Shown piece after piece: positions 10,992 to 21,500 of a DNA stretch of 64,000 nt (positions are counted from its first letter, which is position 1; every line of letters starts with the position of its first letter). This stretch comes from Klebsiella sp. RIT-PI-d (GTDB lineage: Bacteria; Pseudomonadota; Gammaproteobacteria; Enterobacterales; Enterobacteriaceae), in the NCBI RefSeq assembly GCF_001187865.1, contig NZ_LGIT01000009.1, forward strand, positions 1,612,001-1,676,000, read 5' to 3'. A model generated the notes under the pieces. The model saw only the letters and a program-made list of their open reading frames with translations. It did no database searches and was not told the origin of the DNA. Made by a program: the position numbers and the translations under genes.

Positions 10992-11786
10992 ATGATTAAG
11001 TGGCCCTGGAAAGCACAAGAATCACCCCGCAGCCCCGAATTGCCGTGGGAGCAGGCACTGGCAATACCTGTTCTCGCCACGCTTACAGTGGACGATCGGG
11101 CAAAGTTAATCCAGCTTGCCGGGCGCTTCCTGCAGCAAAAACGCATTGTTGCCCTACAAAATCTCGAGCTTGATTTGCTACAGAATTGCCGTATCGCACT
11201 GCTCTTCTGTCTTCCAGTTCTGGAATTAGGCATCGAATGGCTCGACGGTTTTCACGAGATTTTAGTCTACCCCGCCCCATTTATTGTTGATGATGAATGG
11301 GAAGATGACATTGGCCTGGTTCATACTCAGCGCATGGTTCAGTCGGGCCAGAGCTGGCAACAGGGTCCGATCATTCTCAACTGGCTGGATATTCAGGATT
11401 CCTTCGATGCATCAGGCTTTAATCTGATTGTGCATGAGGTTGCGCATAAGCTGGACACGCGCAACGGCGACCGTGCCAGTGGCGTCCCCTCGATCCCCCT
11501 GCGCGACGTCGCTGGCTGGGAGCATGACCTGCATGCAGCGATGAATAATATTCAGGATGAGATCGATATGGTTGGCGAAAGTGCAGCAAGTATTGATGCT
11601 TATGCGGCAACCGATCCCGCTGAATGCTTCGCCGTGCTATCAGAATACTTTTTCAGCGCTCCCGAACTTTTTGCACCACGTTTCCCGGCGCTGTGGCAGC
11701 GTTTCTGCCAGTTCTATCAACAGGACCCCTTACAACGGCTGCGCGAAAGCGGAGAATCAGCGGGACATGCCTTCCTGGTACACTAA
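10992..11786 (+). CDS. mtfA: Mlc titration factor / zinc aminopeptidase MtfA
   Basis: A 264-residue cytoplasmic zinc metallopeptidase that binds and inactivates the glucose repressor Mlc. It carries the HEVAH zinc motif (in [15 protein letters not shown]) and the downstream glutamate ligand in [14 protein letters not shown]. It is related to the anthrax lethal factor-type fold. Length and context (between serU and asnT) match E. coli mtfA (yeeI). Gene intact. Confidence 0.95.
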   Translation: MIKWPWKAQESPRSPELPWEQALAIPVLATLTVDDRAKLIQLAGRFLQQKRIVALQNLELDLLQNCRIALLFCLPVLELGIEWLDGFHEILVYPAPFIVDDEWEDDIGLVHTQRMVQSGQSWQQGPIILNWLDIQDSFDASGFNLIVHEVAHKLDTRNGDRASGVPSIPLRDVAGWEHDLHAAMNNIQDEIDMVGESAASIDAYAATDPAECFAVLSEYFFSAPELFAPRFPALWQRFCQFYQQDPLQRLRESGESAGHAFLVH

Positions 11787-11839
11787 AAATACAATCTGGC
11801 TTATTATTAATCATTTGAATCAATGAGTTAATTTTATCG

Positions 11840-11868
11840 TTGACACAAAATTACAGGGGCAGTAATAT
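11840..11868 (+). promoter_or_regulatory. asnT promoter
   Basis: TTGACA (11840-11845) and TAATAT (11863-11868) with a 17-base spacer, followed by a GC-rich GCCCCGTTC discriminator. The same architecture precedes the other asn tRNA genes in this window. Confidence 0.85.
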
Positions 11869-11886
11869 TCGCCCCGTTCACACGAT

Positions 11887-11962
11887 TCCTCTGTAGTTCA
11901 GTCGGTAGAACGGCGGACTGTTAATCCGTATGTCACTGGTTCGAGTCCAGTCAGAGGAGCCA
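11887..11962 (+). tRNA. asnT: tRNA-Asn (GTT), copy 1
   Basis: 76-base tRNA with acceptor TCCTCTG / CAGAGGA, anticodon GTT within CTGTTAATC, T-arm GGTTCGAGTCC and encoded CCA. Sequence is identical to the three other copies in the window. Position after mtfA fits asnT. Its 3' end is followed by a copy of the P4-type integrase leader, showing it was an insertion site. Confidence 0.98.
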
Positions 11963-12123
11963 AATCCCTGTTTTCAGGCGTGCTTATAAGTCCCTATTCA
12001 ACCAGGTTTTAATAAGTTAGCGTGAAAATCTTTCCCGATGCGTATCTGGTTTTCCCTGCGCATCCGGCGAAAATGGTGGTCTGATTTAAGGTCATTTCAG
12101 TTCGATAATGCAGTGAACACCTA

Positions 12124-12213
12124 ATGTCGCTGCCCGTAGCGAAAATCCGCAGTATCAAGCCTCCTGACAAACCCTTTAAACTGACTGATTCACACGGTCT
12201 GTATCAGCTTGTC
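12124..12213 (+). pseudogene. 5' remnant of a P4-type integrase gene
   Basis: The first 30 codons (AKIRSIKPPDKPFKLTDSHG) correspond to the start of the intact integrase at 27281. The 160 bases upstream, from the tRNA 3' end, are nearly identical to the leader of that integrase. After SHGLYQLVNS the frame continues into IS transposase sequence, so the rest of the integrase was lost. The island formerly integrated at asnT has no functional integrase here. Confidence 0.85.
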
Positions 12214-12318
12214 AATTCAGACAAATTCCGTAACGTTGTTGAAAGATTATTTGGAGCGTTAAAAGAGCTCCGTCGAGTGGCTACCCGTTATGAAAAACAG
12301 CAAGAAACTATCTTATGA
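12214..12318 (+). mobile_element. IS transposase C-terminal remnant (left)
   Basis: Fused in frame to the integrase stub, this segment encodes RNVVERLFGALKELRRVATR followed by YEKQQETIL and a stop. That is the conserved end of IS5-superfamily transposases. A very similar piece lies in the opposite orientation at about 23145-23240. Only the C-terminal end remains and no terminal inverted repeat was identified. Confidence 0.75.
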
Positions 12319-12364
12319 TGGTAAAACCGGACAGTATCCATCTTTTTCTCAGAAGAGTATGTAA

Positions 12365-12422
12365 TTAAGGGACACATACTGGCCCTTAACTCGGTCCGAA
12401 GGCCATCGAATGCTTCCGGACC
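12365..12422. terminator. Paired stem-loops downstream of the giant gene
   Basis: Two inverted repeats stand in tandem: TTAAGGG / CCCTTAA (12365-12389) and GGTCCG with CTTCCGGACC (12393-12422, one bulge). They lie about 80-140 bases beyond the stop codon of the giant minus-strand gene. They could end its transcript, but the T-runs are short, so the role is uncertain. Confidence 0.4.
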
Positions 12423-12503
12423 GAACCTGACTACTGGGTAGGATTGCGCAATGTTATTCAGTTACGATCCCCAAATACAAGCACGCTTTGATTTTACGGC
12501 AAC

Positions 12504-15500
12504 TTATTTGATAGATTTTTCTAAATAAGTTATTACGCGCTTCTTCATTAACGCTTCTAATGTCTTCTTAGCATTATCCATATTGTTAGTAGCCATATTA
12601 AATCTAGTGGAGGATATATCTAAATCAGGTTGGAATAATCCTGACTTAATATTATCAATGAAAACTTGTCTAACTTGTTTATCCAAATAAACATACCGAC
12701 TTTCATATATATCACTTGTTATGGAATGTTCCTTCTGAATAGACTCTGCCTTATCAATAGGTAGGCTAGCCAGTAGGTTGAAAATTTTTTCATCCTTAAT
12801 GCTGGTCGTACCTTCAACCTTTTTAATATCATTTTCAAGAAGCTTAAGTCGTGTAAGCGTATCCTTTTTAGTCATATTCTCCATACGTTCAAGTAAAGGA
12901 ATAAAATTAAACTGTTTTCGAATATCATCAACCTCCTGCTGCATAAAGATAGTAAGTTCTTTGTTAACGTTATCAATAACTTTACCCTTGATTTTTGCCA
13001 TATAATCAAACCTGTCAACCTGGTCTTTTGGCACATCAGGCAACTCAAGTTGAACTTGACTGGCATCCAGTGCCGTGAAACTTTTCACACCCTGTGGATT
13101 TGTAGCAGGAAGGTTTTTAATATATCTATCAATAAAATCTTCTCTTAAGCTTGTACCAGTATCTTTTTCTATTTCTTCAAGGAAAGATATTGGTTCATTT
13201 CTTGGCGGTTCCGGCATCAATGCCGATAAATTTCTATCGTTAATTTCAAGAGGGTGAGATACATTATGCTCAGGTAAAATAGAAATATTTTCACCGGCAG
13301 TATCAGGCATGTTTTTTATATATTCATTTATTTTATCTGCAGTACTTAGCCTACTCGATTGTTCACTTAACGCTCTCATACCAGGTTTATCATAAGGAAC
13401 ATCAGGAAGTGATAATTCGTTAGGATTGGTTGTATTTATTCTTGATATACTGGCTGAGAAATTATGGTGTGGAAGAGCATGTTCTTCCGCTTTACCAGGT
13501 AAATTCAACAACCGATAGTCGAAATCTTTATATTTTTCGTCAGGTATTTTATGATTAACATTATTGCGAACCACAGTCTTCTCATCATTTTTTTTCTGCT
13601 TCAAAGATTCAGGCTTCCCGTCATAAACCTCAAGTTCATTCATTAGTTGTGGAACATTTTTTTCCTGATAATCACTGAACTTAGGAATGTCAGAAGTTTC
13701 TTCAAGCTGTTCAAGATAACTATCAATTTTTTCAGACCAGCTGGTTTTTTTAAATTGCGCTGCTTTATCCAGTAAACTGATCTGATCTTTAGTTTCAGGC
13801 CCCTCGACTTTAGACTCATTACCACCAACTGCTCCGGTGTTTTTAAGAGTGTCTGTTACTTTGGGAAGCTTATCAGCTACATCAGCTACGTTTGGCGCAG
13901 CAGGTTGAATACTGGGAGATTGAGTGTTGCTCGTCTCCAACTTACCAGCCAAAAGAGGTACCTGAATTTTCTCATGGTCATTCAGTTCTTCTGGAATCCC
14001 AAGCAGCTTTTCCCTAACGTCCTCAGTACCCAATGTTACTTTGGGAAGCTTATCCGCTACATCAGCTACGTTTGGCGCAGCAGGTTGAATACTGGAGGAT
14101 TGAGTGTTGCTCGTCTCCAACTTACCAGCCAAAAGAGGTACCTGAGTTTTCTCATGGTCATTCAGTTCTTCTGGAATCCCAAGCAGCTTTTCCCTAACGT
14201 CCTCAGTACCCAATAATTGATCAAAAACTTCCTGTTCTGCATTTTCAATGCTGGATAAAAACATATGCAATCCTTCAGATTCGAATATATCCAGAGCGTG
14301 AGTGAAAATATCCTCATTAAGTTCGGGTAACAAACCCTGAACTTGTTGGTGTGTATCAATGGCAGAGTTAATGTCTTGATCGTTGGAGCGTACTAGCTCT
14401 GACAGGGGTGCTAATTCACTTTCTGACGATGAATCAAATAACTTATTTTGGTCTACATTATTTATATCTTCGGGTTTCGAAGTCGGCAATTTATCCAGCT
14501 CAGAAACGGCCGGTAAGTCAGCATGTTGCACTGTAACAGATGTGGAATTAGTGGCAGCATTTTCCGACTCAGAGGTCCTATTTTCATTAGAACCAGTTGA
14601 TAAGAGTACTCCGGGATCGGGCAGCGCTTCGAGATTGCCCTTTGATTCCACATCAATACTGTCAGGTAAAGATGATATTTTAATCGTATCAGCAGCAGAA
14701 TCTGAGGAGTTTTTTCCTGAAGCAGATATTTTATGATCACTTTCTTTGGGAGACTCTTGAGCCTTCAAGGTTCGTTGCACCTCTCTGGTATTTTCGTCAG
14801 ATAGAGTTGAAAGATGAAAAACTTCACCCACTAATGAACTCTTCATTTTGATTTTTAGCCCAGCATCAGATATCGGTGGAGAGCTTTTGGATACCTTATT
14901 CAGTTTATACTGTGCATACTGCCTGCGGGCATCTTCACTCATCGCTACAAGGTTAGTAGCAATTTCTGCTTTAATCTTTTCATTTTGGGAAACAGAAGAT
15001 GTATAAACAGCATTAACATATGATGAAACTACGCCTGAAATATAATTATTAAGCCATATGTTTCTGGCATTTTTAGATAAGTCGGAGTGGTCGCGATTGT
15101 CTGCCGAATGAGCTTTAAGACAATTAGATATATTATTTATAACATCAATATAATATTTGCAGGACATTATATGACTACGAATAACTGTTTCCAGGTTAGA
15201 TCTTAATTTTGATTTATCTAGTTCTCCATAAGAGTATGATTTCTTAATTGCATCATTACATTTTTCCCGTAAAACAGGCTGCGCCATGTGTGCTTTAACC
15301 TCATCATTTAAACGCACAGAGTTGATCACTGGAACATTATAAGAAATATACTCATAACTTAATTTATTCGCCAAGGAATGTGTAATCTCTTTGGAAAAAA
15401 ATAATATATTCTGACCGCTTTCCTTATCGACCTCCTTATCAATTTCAGTAAGTCTTTTTTTTACTCCTTCAAGTTTGCGTTCAGTTGCTTTAATATAAAA

Positions 15501-18500
15501 TTCGGCATTGGACAACACAGAATCAAGTTCTAAATGACGCGATTGAATAATTGAAAGATTATTCTCATTGATTTTCCCTTTTAGAATTTTTTGAATTTCA
15601 TTAATTTTTGCACTAGCAGTAAGTTTGTCGACTATATTTCTATTAAGCTCATCTTCAAGAACTTTAACTCTCTCTTTTAACTTGTCTCGTTTTGTCTTTA
15701 ATGGCGATGATATTGGTTTTGTAAAATCATCATATAATGAAAATCTTTCATTCGGATAGTTTTTTTTCTTGTATTGTTCAAACTCTCTGTTCTTAAAAGA
15801 TAATGATAAACGAGCTTGACTAATTTTGAGATCTAACTCTTCCAGTTCTGAATCTATAAGTAATGCTTGAGCGGGCGGCATTTTAGGCACTGACTTAGAG
15901 TATGTTTCATTGCGTTTACCAGTAAGACGTTCAATTTCTTTTTTATATTGGTCCGCATTTTCACGCAACCATTTAATATGGCTATCCGTAGCATATTTTT
16001 TTTTACCTTCAGCCATAGTTTCTTTTTGAAAAGAAGTAAAAAATGACTCTTTAATTTTTAAAATATGCTGATGACGTATTATATTTTCCTTTTTCTTTAA
16101 TTCTTTAATCTCTGCTAATGTTGCAATGTACTTATCTTGTAACGTATTCGTTAAAATATAGAGATTTTCTTTTTCATATGTAGAAATATCACTTTTAATC
16201 TTTGCTTGTGCTTCGTCACGTTGCAATTTCAATTTTGTACTATCAGCATTCAATTTATGTAGTCTATCTACTACTTTTTGAAGTTTTGAATCGTAAGCAA
16301 CATAAGGATGTTTTAAATAATATTGTTCCTTTTGCTTTTCAGTACTGATTTGCTGGCGAATTTCAGCAAGTTGAGAGGTTAATTTATCTAAATCTTCAGA
16401 TGATTTAACAGAATCTGTAACATTTGCTTTTTTTTGTAATTCCGCTAATTCATTACGTTTACTTCTATGAGAACTTTCGAGCTCAAGAAGCGTTTTTTTA
16501 ATGCCACTGAGTAACAGGTAATTATCCTCAGAAAATGTATAAATGCAATTTGCCAAATCATTGAATTCTTGAGATTCATAATTAACGACATTCTTGTTAA
16601 GGCTATGCAATTCTGATTGCAGCCTTATTATTTTAGATTCAATATTTTTACGTTGTGTCTCGTAATTTAATCCGATCTGATATGAGGTTGATCCATGGTT
16701 CTTCGTTTTAAGATTCTCGAGTTGATAATTACTTTCTTTAATATCATTTAAAAGGTTTAGTCTTTTACAGTTATTAAATCTATTTTTTTCAAAAACTTCA
16801 TACTGTTCATTGACCTGTTCAAGCGTTTCAGACATTATTCTGTAAAGATCTAAAGCAACAGTCAATTCATTCTCCTTTGCATTACTATCACAGCTAAGGA
16901 GTTCGTAGGCAGTTTCAGGAACAATCATGCCAAATGCACCGATAATTCCATTTAATTTATGCGCATTATCATTGACTTCTTTTGAAGTTTCATTTTTTTT
17001 AATCTGATTATCTAATCGCTTAGTCAAATCCTCATTTGCTTTTTCAGCAATTGCATCAAGCTGAGCAAGTTGAGCATTCTGACCAGGGAACGTATCTTCC
17101 TTATGACGAGTCAATCGCTCCATAAAGACTTTTCGCTCATCTACTGAAAGATTTTTTTCTTCCACATGAAAATCTTTTATACATTTCTTTATCATTTTTT
17201 TAATGTTTTTATCCCCTGTTTTTTCATAAATCGAATTCAGTAGAGACAAATAAATATAAAAAACATCATTATTTATTGAAATAATTTCATGTATAGTAGA
17301 TTTAAAAGAATCATCATTGCGTTGAATTAAACTGACCATATTTCGAATAAACTTGCTATTGCTTGTATTTTGGCTCACTGAAGTTGACAGTGATTTCAGA
17401 AACAATGCGAAAAGGTCAGATCCAGCTTGTTTGTCACACTCGAACGCGCGCATAAATTGTTGAGAAAGACGCTGAGAACCTGGTCTTTTATCTTTATCAA
17501 AAATAGAAGAAGCAGATTCTTTTTCGATTAAGTTTCTTATCAACTGGTCTACTATTTTAATTGGAAGCAGAATTGCTTCCGCAGTTGGATACAGTGTAGC
17601 TCGATCTCTATATTTTTCTAATACAGGCCCATCAACACCAACTAGATCTTTCATTCTGTCAAGCTCGGGAAGAGTTGCAGCAAGATTTGAATTCAGCTCA
17701 TGAGCATGCGGACGATAACTATTAATCATTTTTATAAAACCTGAACTTTTATTTGAATCTATCATCTGCCGATAAGATGGTAACAGTGAGCATGGAACGG
17801 CATAATAATCTCTGAGATATTTTCTATCTCCTAGTGTAGCTCGATAAAAGTTCATACTACGATTATAGTTCAAAAATATGACTGGCATCCCAACAAACGA
17901 AGATTTATATTTATGGGTAAGTAAGATTTCTATTATCTTTGATACACCACTAGCGGGATCTAACTTCTTACCACAAGTGACCAAAATACGCCACAAGGTT
18001 GGATACCAGATACTGTCAGCAAAGTGCGGATTGCCAGAAGCCGGAAAAACAATTTTGGCCAGAATATTCGAATTATTATCTTTATCCAAACCTGCACCAA
18101 TCAATAATTGTAAAACTTTCTGAATAAATGGTCGAGAAACTAAATTGTTGCTAACTAAATATTCGAGCGTTGAAAAATAAAAAGCTTTAGTCCCCTTTGG
18201 AAGCTTTGAAAAGGAATGAAAATCGAAATTATCAGGTACAAAAACTTGGCAGGCATCGTTGAATGCAGATTCGTCCTTTGTTTTAACAGCTTTCTCAATA
18301 TAGTTTACGCCCAGTCGCCAATCATTTAAAACATTATCACCCCATTGCTGTGCAGAGACATATTCTTTCTTAAAACTCTTTTTTGCGGAAAAGTCGTGTT
18401 CAGCAATTATATTTTTTTCACTGATAATAGATTCAGTTAACGATTTGTTTTCAAAAATACTTTCTATATCAGAATGCGTTAAATTCTGTAGGTCTAAGCC

Positions 18501-21500
18501 TTCCAAATTAGCACAAGCAGAATTAAGACGATCATCAAGTTCTTCTAAGCAAGTCTTATTTTCAAATTCATTTTTATCAACTTGATTTATAGGAGAAGAA
18601 ATTAACGTACTATTATCATTATCTAGACTAGATATAATTGCAGGATTTATAGATGTTGTATTAACATGCTGGTGTGATACCGGTAATATATTATTATGCT
18701 CTTCATCTGAACGAAAAGAACCTTTCATTACTGATGATTTACTATTCCTTTCACTTCTTTCTACACGTTGAACATTAGTGTTAGATTCAACTGAAATCAA
18801 GCTGGTGATACTATCAGTCCTATTCTGCGCATGCTTTTGAACATCCAGACTGCGCATCTTTACTTCCTTCTCTTCATAGAGCTCCCTATTATGCTCATAT
18901 GCTGATGTTGAAACTACGAAACCATCAACAATTTCAGGGTGTTTTAAGACATGGTCAGCAATTTTATTACGTAATATTCTGACACTTTCTGTACCTGAGG
19001 CTTGTCCTACAATCGTCTGACGCACCGCCGGGGGAAGCGAAGCAAGCACAGCATGATAGAAGCAATCACCATCAGCAGGTACTGCTATCTTGCGTCCATC
19101 GGCAGATACAGCCCAATAGTGTTGACCGCTCAATATTAGTTTAGCAGCAACATTTCTGGAAGAATCTTCATTAGAAGCTCCTATTTTATAGCTTTGTCCT
19201 GGAATATCGCTCTCCACGGTGATTTCAAATTTTATATTCGCCAGTTCTGGAAGGTGGTATATTATCTGTGGGAGTATTTCAGCATGCTGATTTCTGAATT
19301 CCCCCATCTTTCTTATCTCAGTGGAAAACCGCTTTGCAAAAGGAATATTTTGCGAAGGATCTGTAGGCATTTTTGTAGGCAGAATAGCTTCGGCTTTAGC
19401 CCGAGATTCAGCTTTAACTGGAACTTTCCTGTTAATGATAAATTCATAGTCGGCATTAGAAATTAAATTAATAAGATCTTTATCACGTAATATCGTATCA
19501 GCGACCCTATGTCTTAAGTCCAATATTTCAGCTTGAGAACCATTACCCATAATTATAGATTCCCATTGCTCTTTTGACATTGCATCAATAATTGATGCAT
19601 AAAAACTGTCATTTTTATTTAGAATTTCGATAGGCTTGTATTTAGGATTTATCACGGAATACCTGCCATCGTCTGTCTTTGCAAGATTGATATAGTACTT
19701 GCTCTCCCCGGCTTTATTAACGGAAATTCGTGAATAAGCCTTATATTTACCTGGTGTTCCCGATGGTCTATATAAATTGAGTTGGGTGTCCTTAAATGCA
19801 GGCATTCTCATTAACGCATACGGTACAACTCGTTCACACAACGTCGTCCATTGCCCGGGTTTTCGAACCTCCTCAGCAACATAATTTGCCGCTATTGCCG
19901 GATCATTTATTGAATCAAGAGTGGGTTTTGTAGGGTTTGACTGATTTACTAATGCTGTATTACTCAATTCAGCAACATTTTTTGCCAAAACTGGAATTTG
20001 TATGTCAGTCGCATGTTCAGTCGGATATGTGTAATATTTATCTGATTTTCCACTTGAACCGCGACAAGTGGCGAAAACTATCTTCTTATACTCAGGGTGA
20101 GAGCATTCAATAACAGAAAGCAAATCTTTAAATGTATTAATGTTTCTCTCTTTGCCTGAAGAATCGGGGTGTGATTCTAGTGTTAGTATATCCATTAAGT
20201 TTTCGCCACGAACACGATTTCTAATTACCGATATGCTAGCTACCGTTCTGCCACTAAGAATATCAGGTTTACAAGTATAATTCCTAATCTTTCCTTCTTC
20301 TGACGTTCCAGCTGTATCCTCAGTAAATTCAGAATATTGAACATTATCCCTCATAGAATTAGTGGATGCTAATCTTGAATATATTGAGATGGTTTTACCT
20401 TCCATGCTCATAATATCTTCCTCAGCGCTCACATATTCATCTTGTTTCTCAGGAATAGCAATCATAAGATTATAACCGTGAGGACTTAAAAAATTTAACT
20501 CCATTCCTTCAGGTATTTTAGTTGTAATTTCATTCTCATCAATTTTAAGACGAGAATTGTCATTAACGGCCTGACTAAAACTGCTGTGTAATGTAACAAA
20601 TAATGTATCTGTTGGTGAATTTTTTACACGTGTGAGTAAAAAGCCTTTATCAAGTAATTCCGTCTCAACATTGCTGGCTAATACCGGATGAATTTCTGAT
20701 AAGCTTTGCAGTCGCGCTGCATTGTAGTTTTCTATTTCATTAAATTCCTCTAAAGTTAAACCTGTATCTAAATTTGTGCCTAGCTTAACTGATAATGGAA
20801 ACTGTGTCTCAGTTGACTTTTTCACACTTGGCTTATTTTTTTTACGTATGGATTCTTGTGAACTATCATGGACAACTTGAGATGATCTCTTTTTAATCGG
20901 TATGCCAAAGCTAACTTCAGTGGCCACGTCCATAGATGATTTTTGTTTAATATCAGATTGGCTATCTTTAGTTACAATATCCTTTACAGTTTTAGCTTTA
21001 CCTGCAATCTGGGGTGATGTGGTGTCACCCATTTCTTTCAGAATGATATTGCTATATTCAATTATCGGTCCGCGCGGATGTCCTAATTCATCATGCGTCA
21101 ATCCAGTCAGTGCACTGACCAGTTGATTAATAATAGAACGTCTACTATTAAATAGCTTACTACCATCGGTAGTAATGTAAATTTCGTCTTTGTTGTCTAT
21201 ACCGGATCTCATATTCATCGAAATAACGCATCTTCCGCTATTTTTCGCAGCCTGAGTAGTACTAAATTTTTCATCTACTACAAGAGACCACTTAGCAAGA
21301 CCGGTATCAAAGGCATAGTTGAATAGCCGCCTGAATGTCGGACTATTGGTATAAGCTGCTTTCATCGTCTTGTTTAATTGTTTATAACATTTAGTATATT
21401 CCTCATCTTCAGCATTATTACTCCGATTATTACTTTGGATTTCATTCTTGCTGATAAGTTTGCTTGCAAAATCCTGATTTTCTTTAAAGGTAAAATACTC

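Noticed and set aside
21070..21090. HDELGH in the giant protein as an HExxH zinc motif
   Set aside because: The spacing is HxExxH, not HExxH; the catalytic helix of an M91 fold would lie earlier, at NQLVS, where the ligands are absent.
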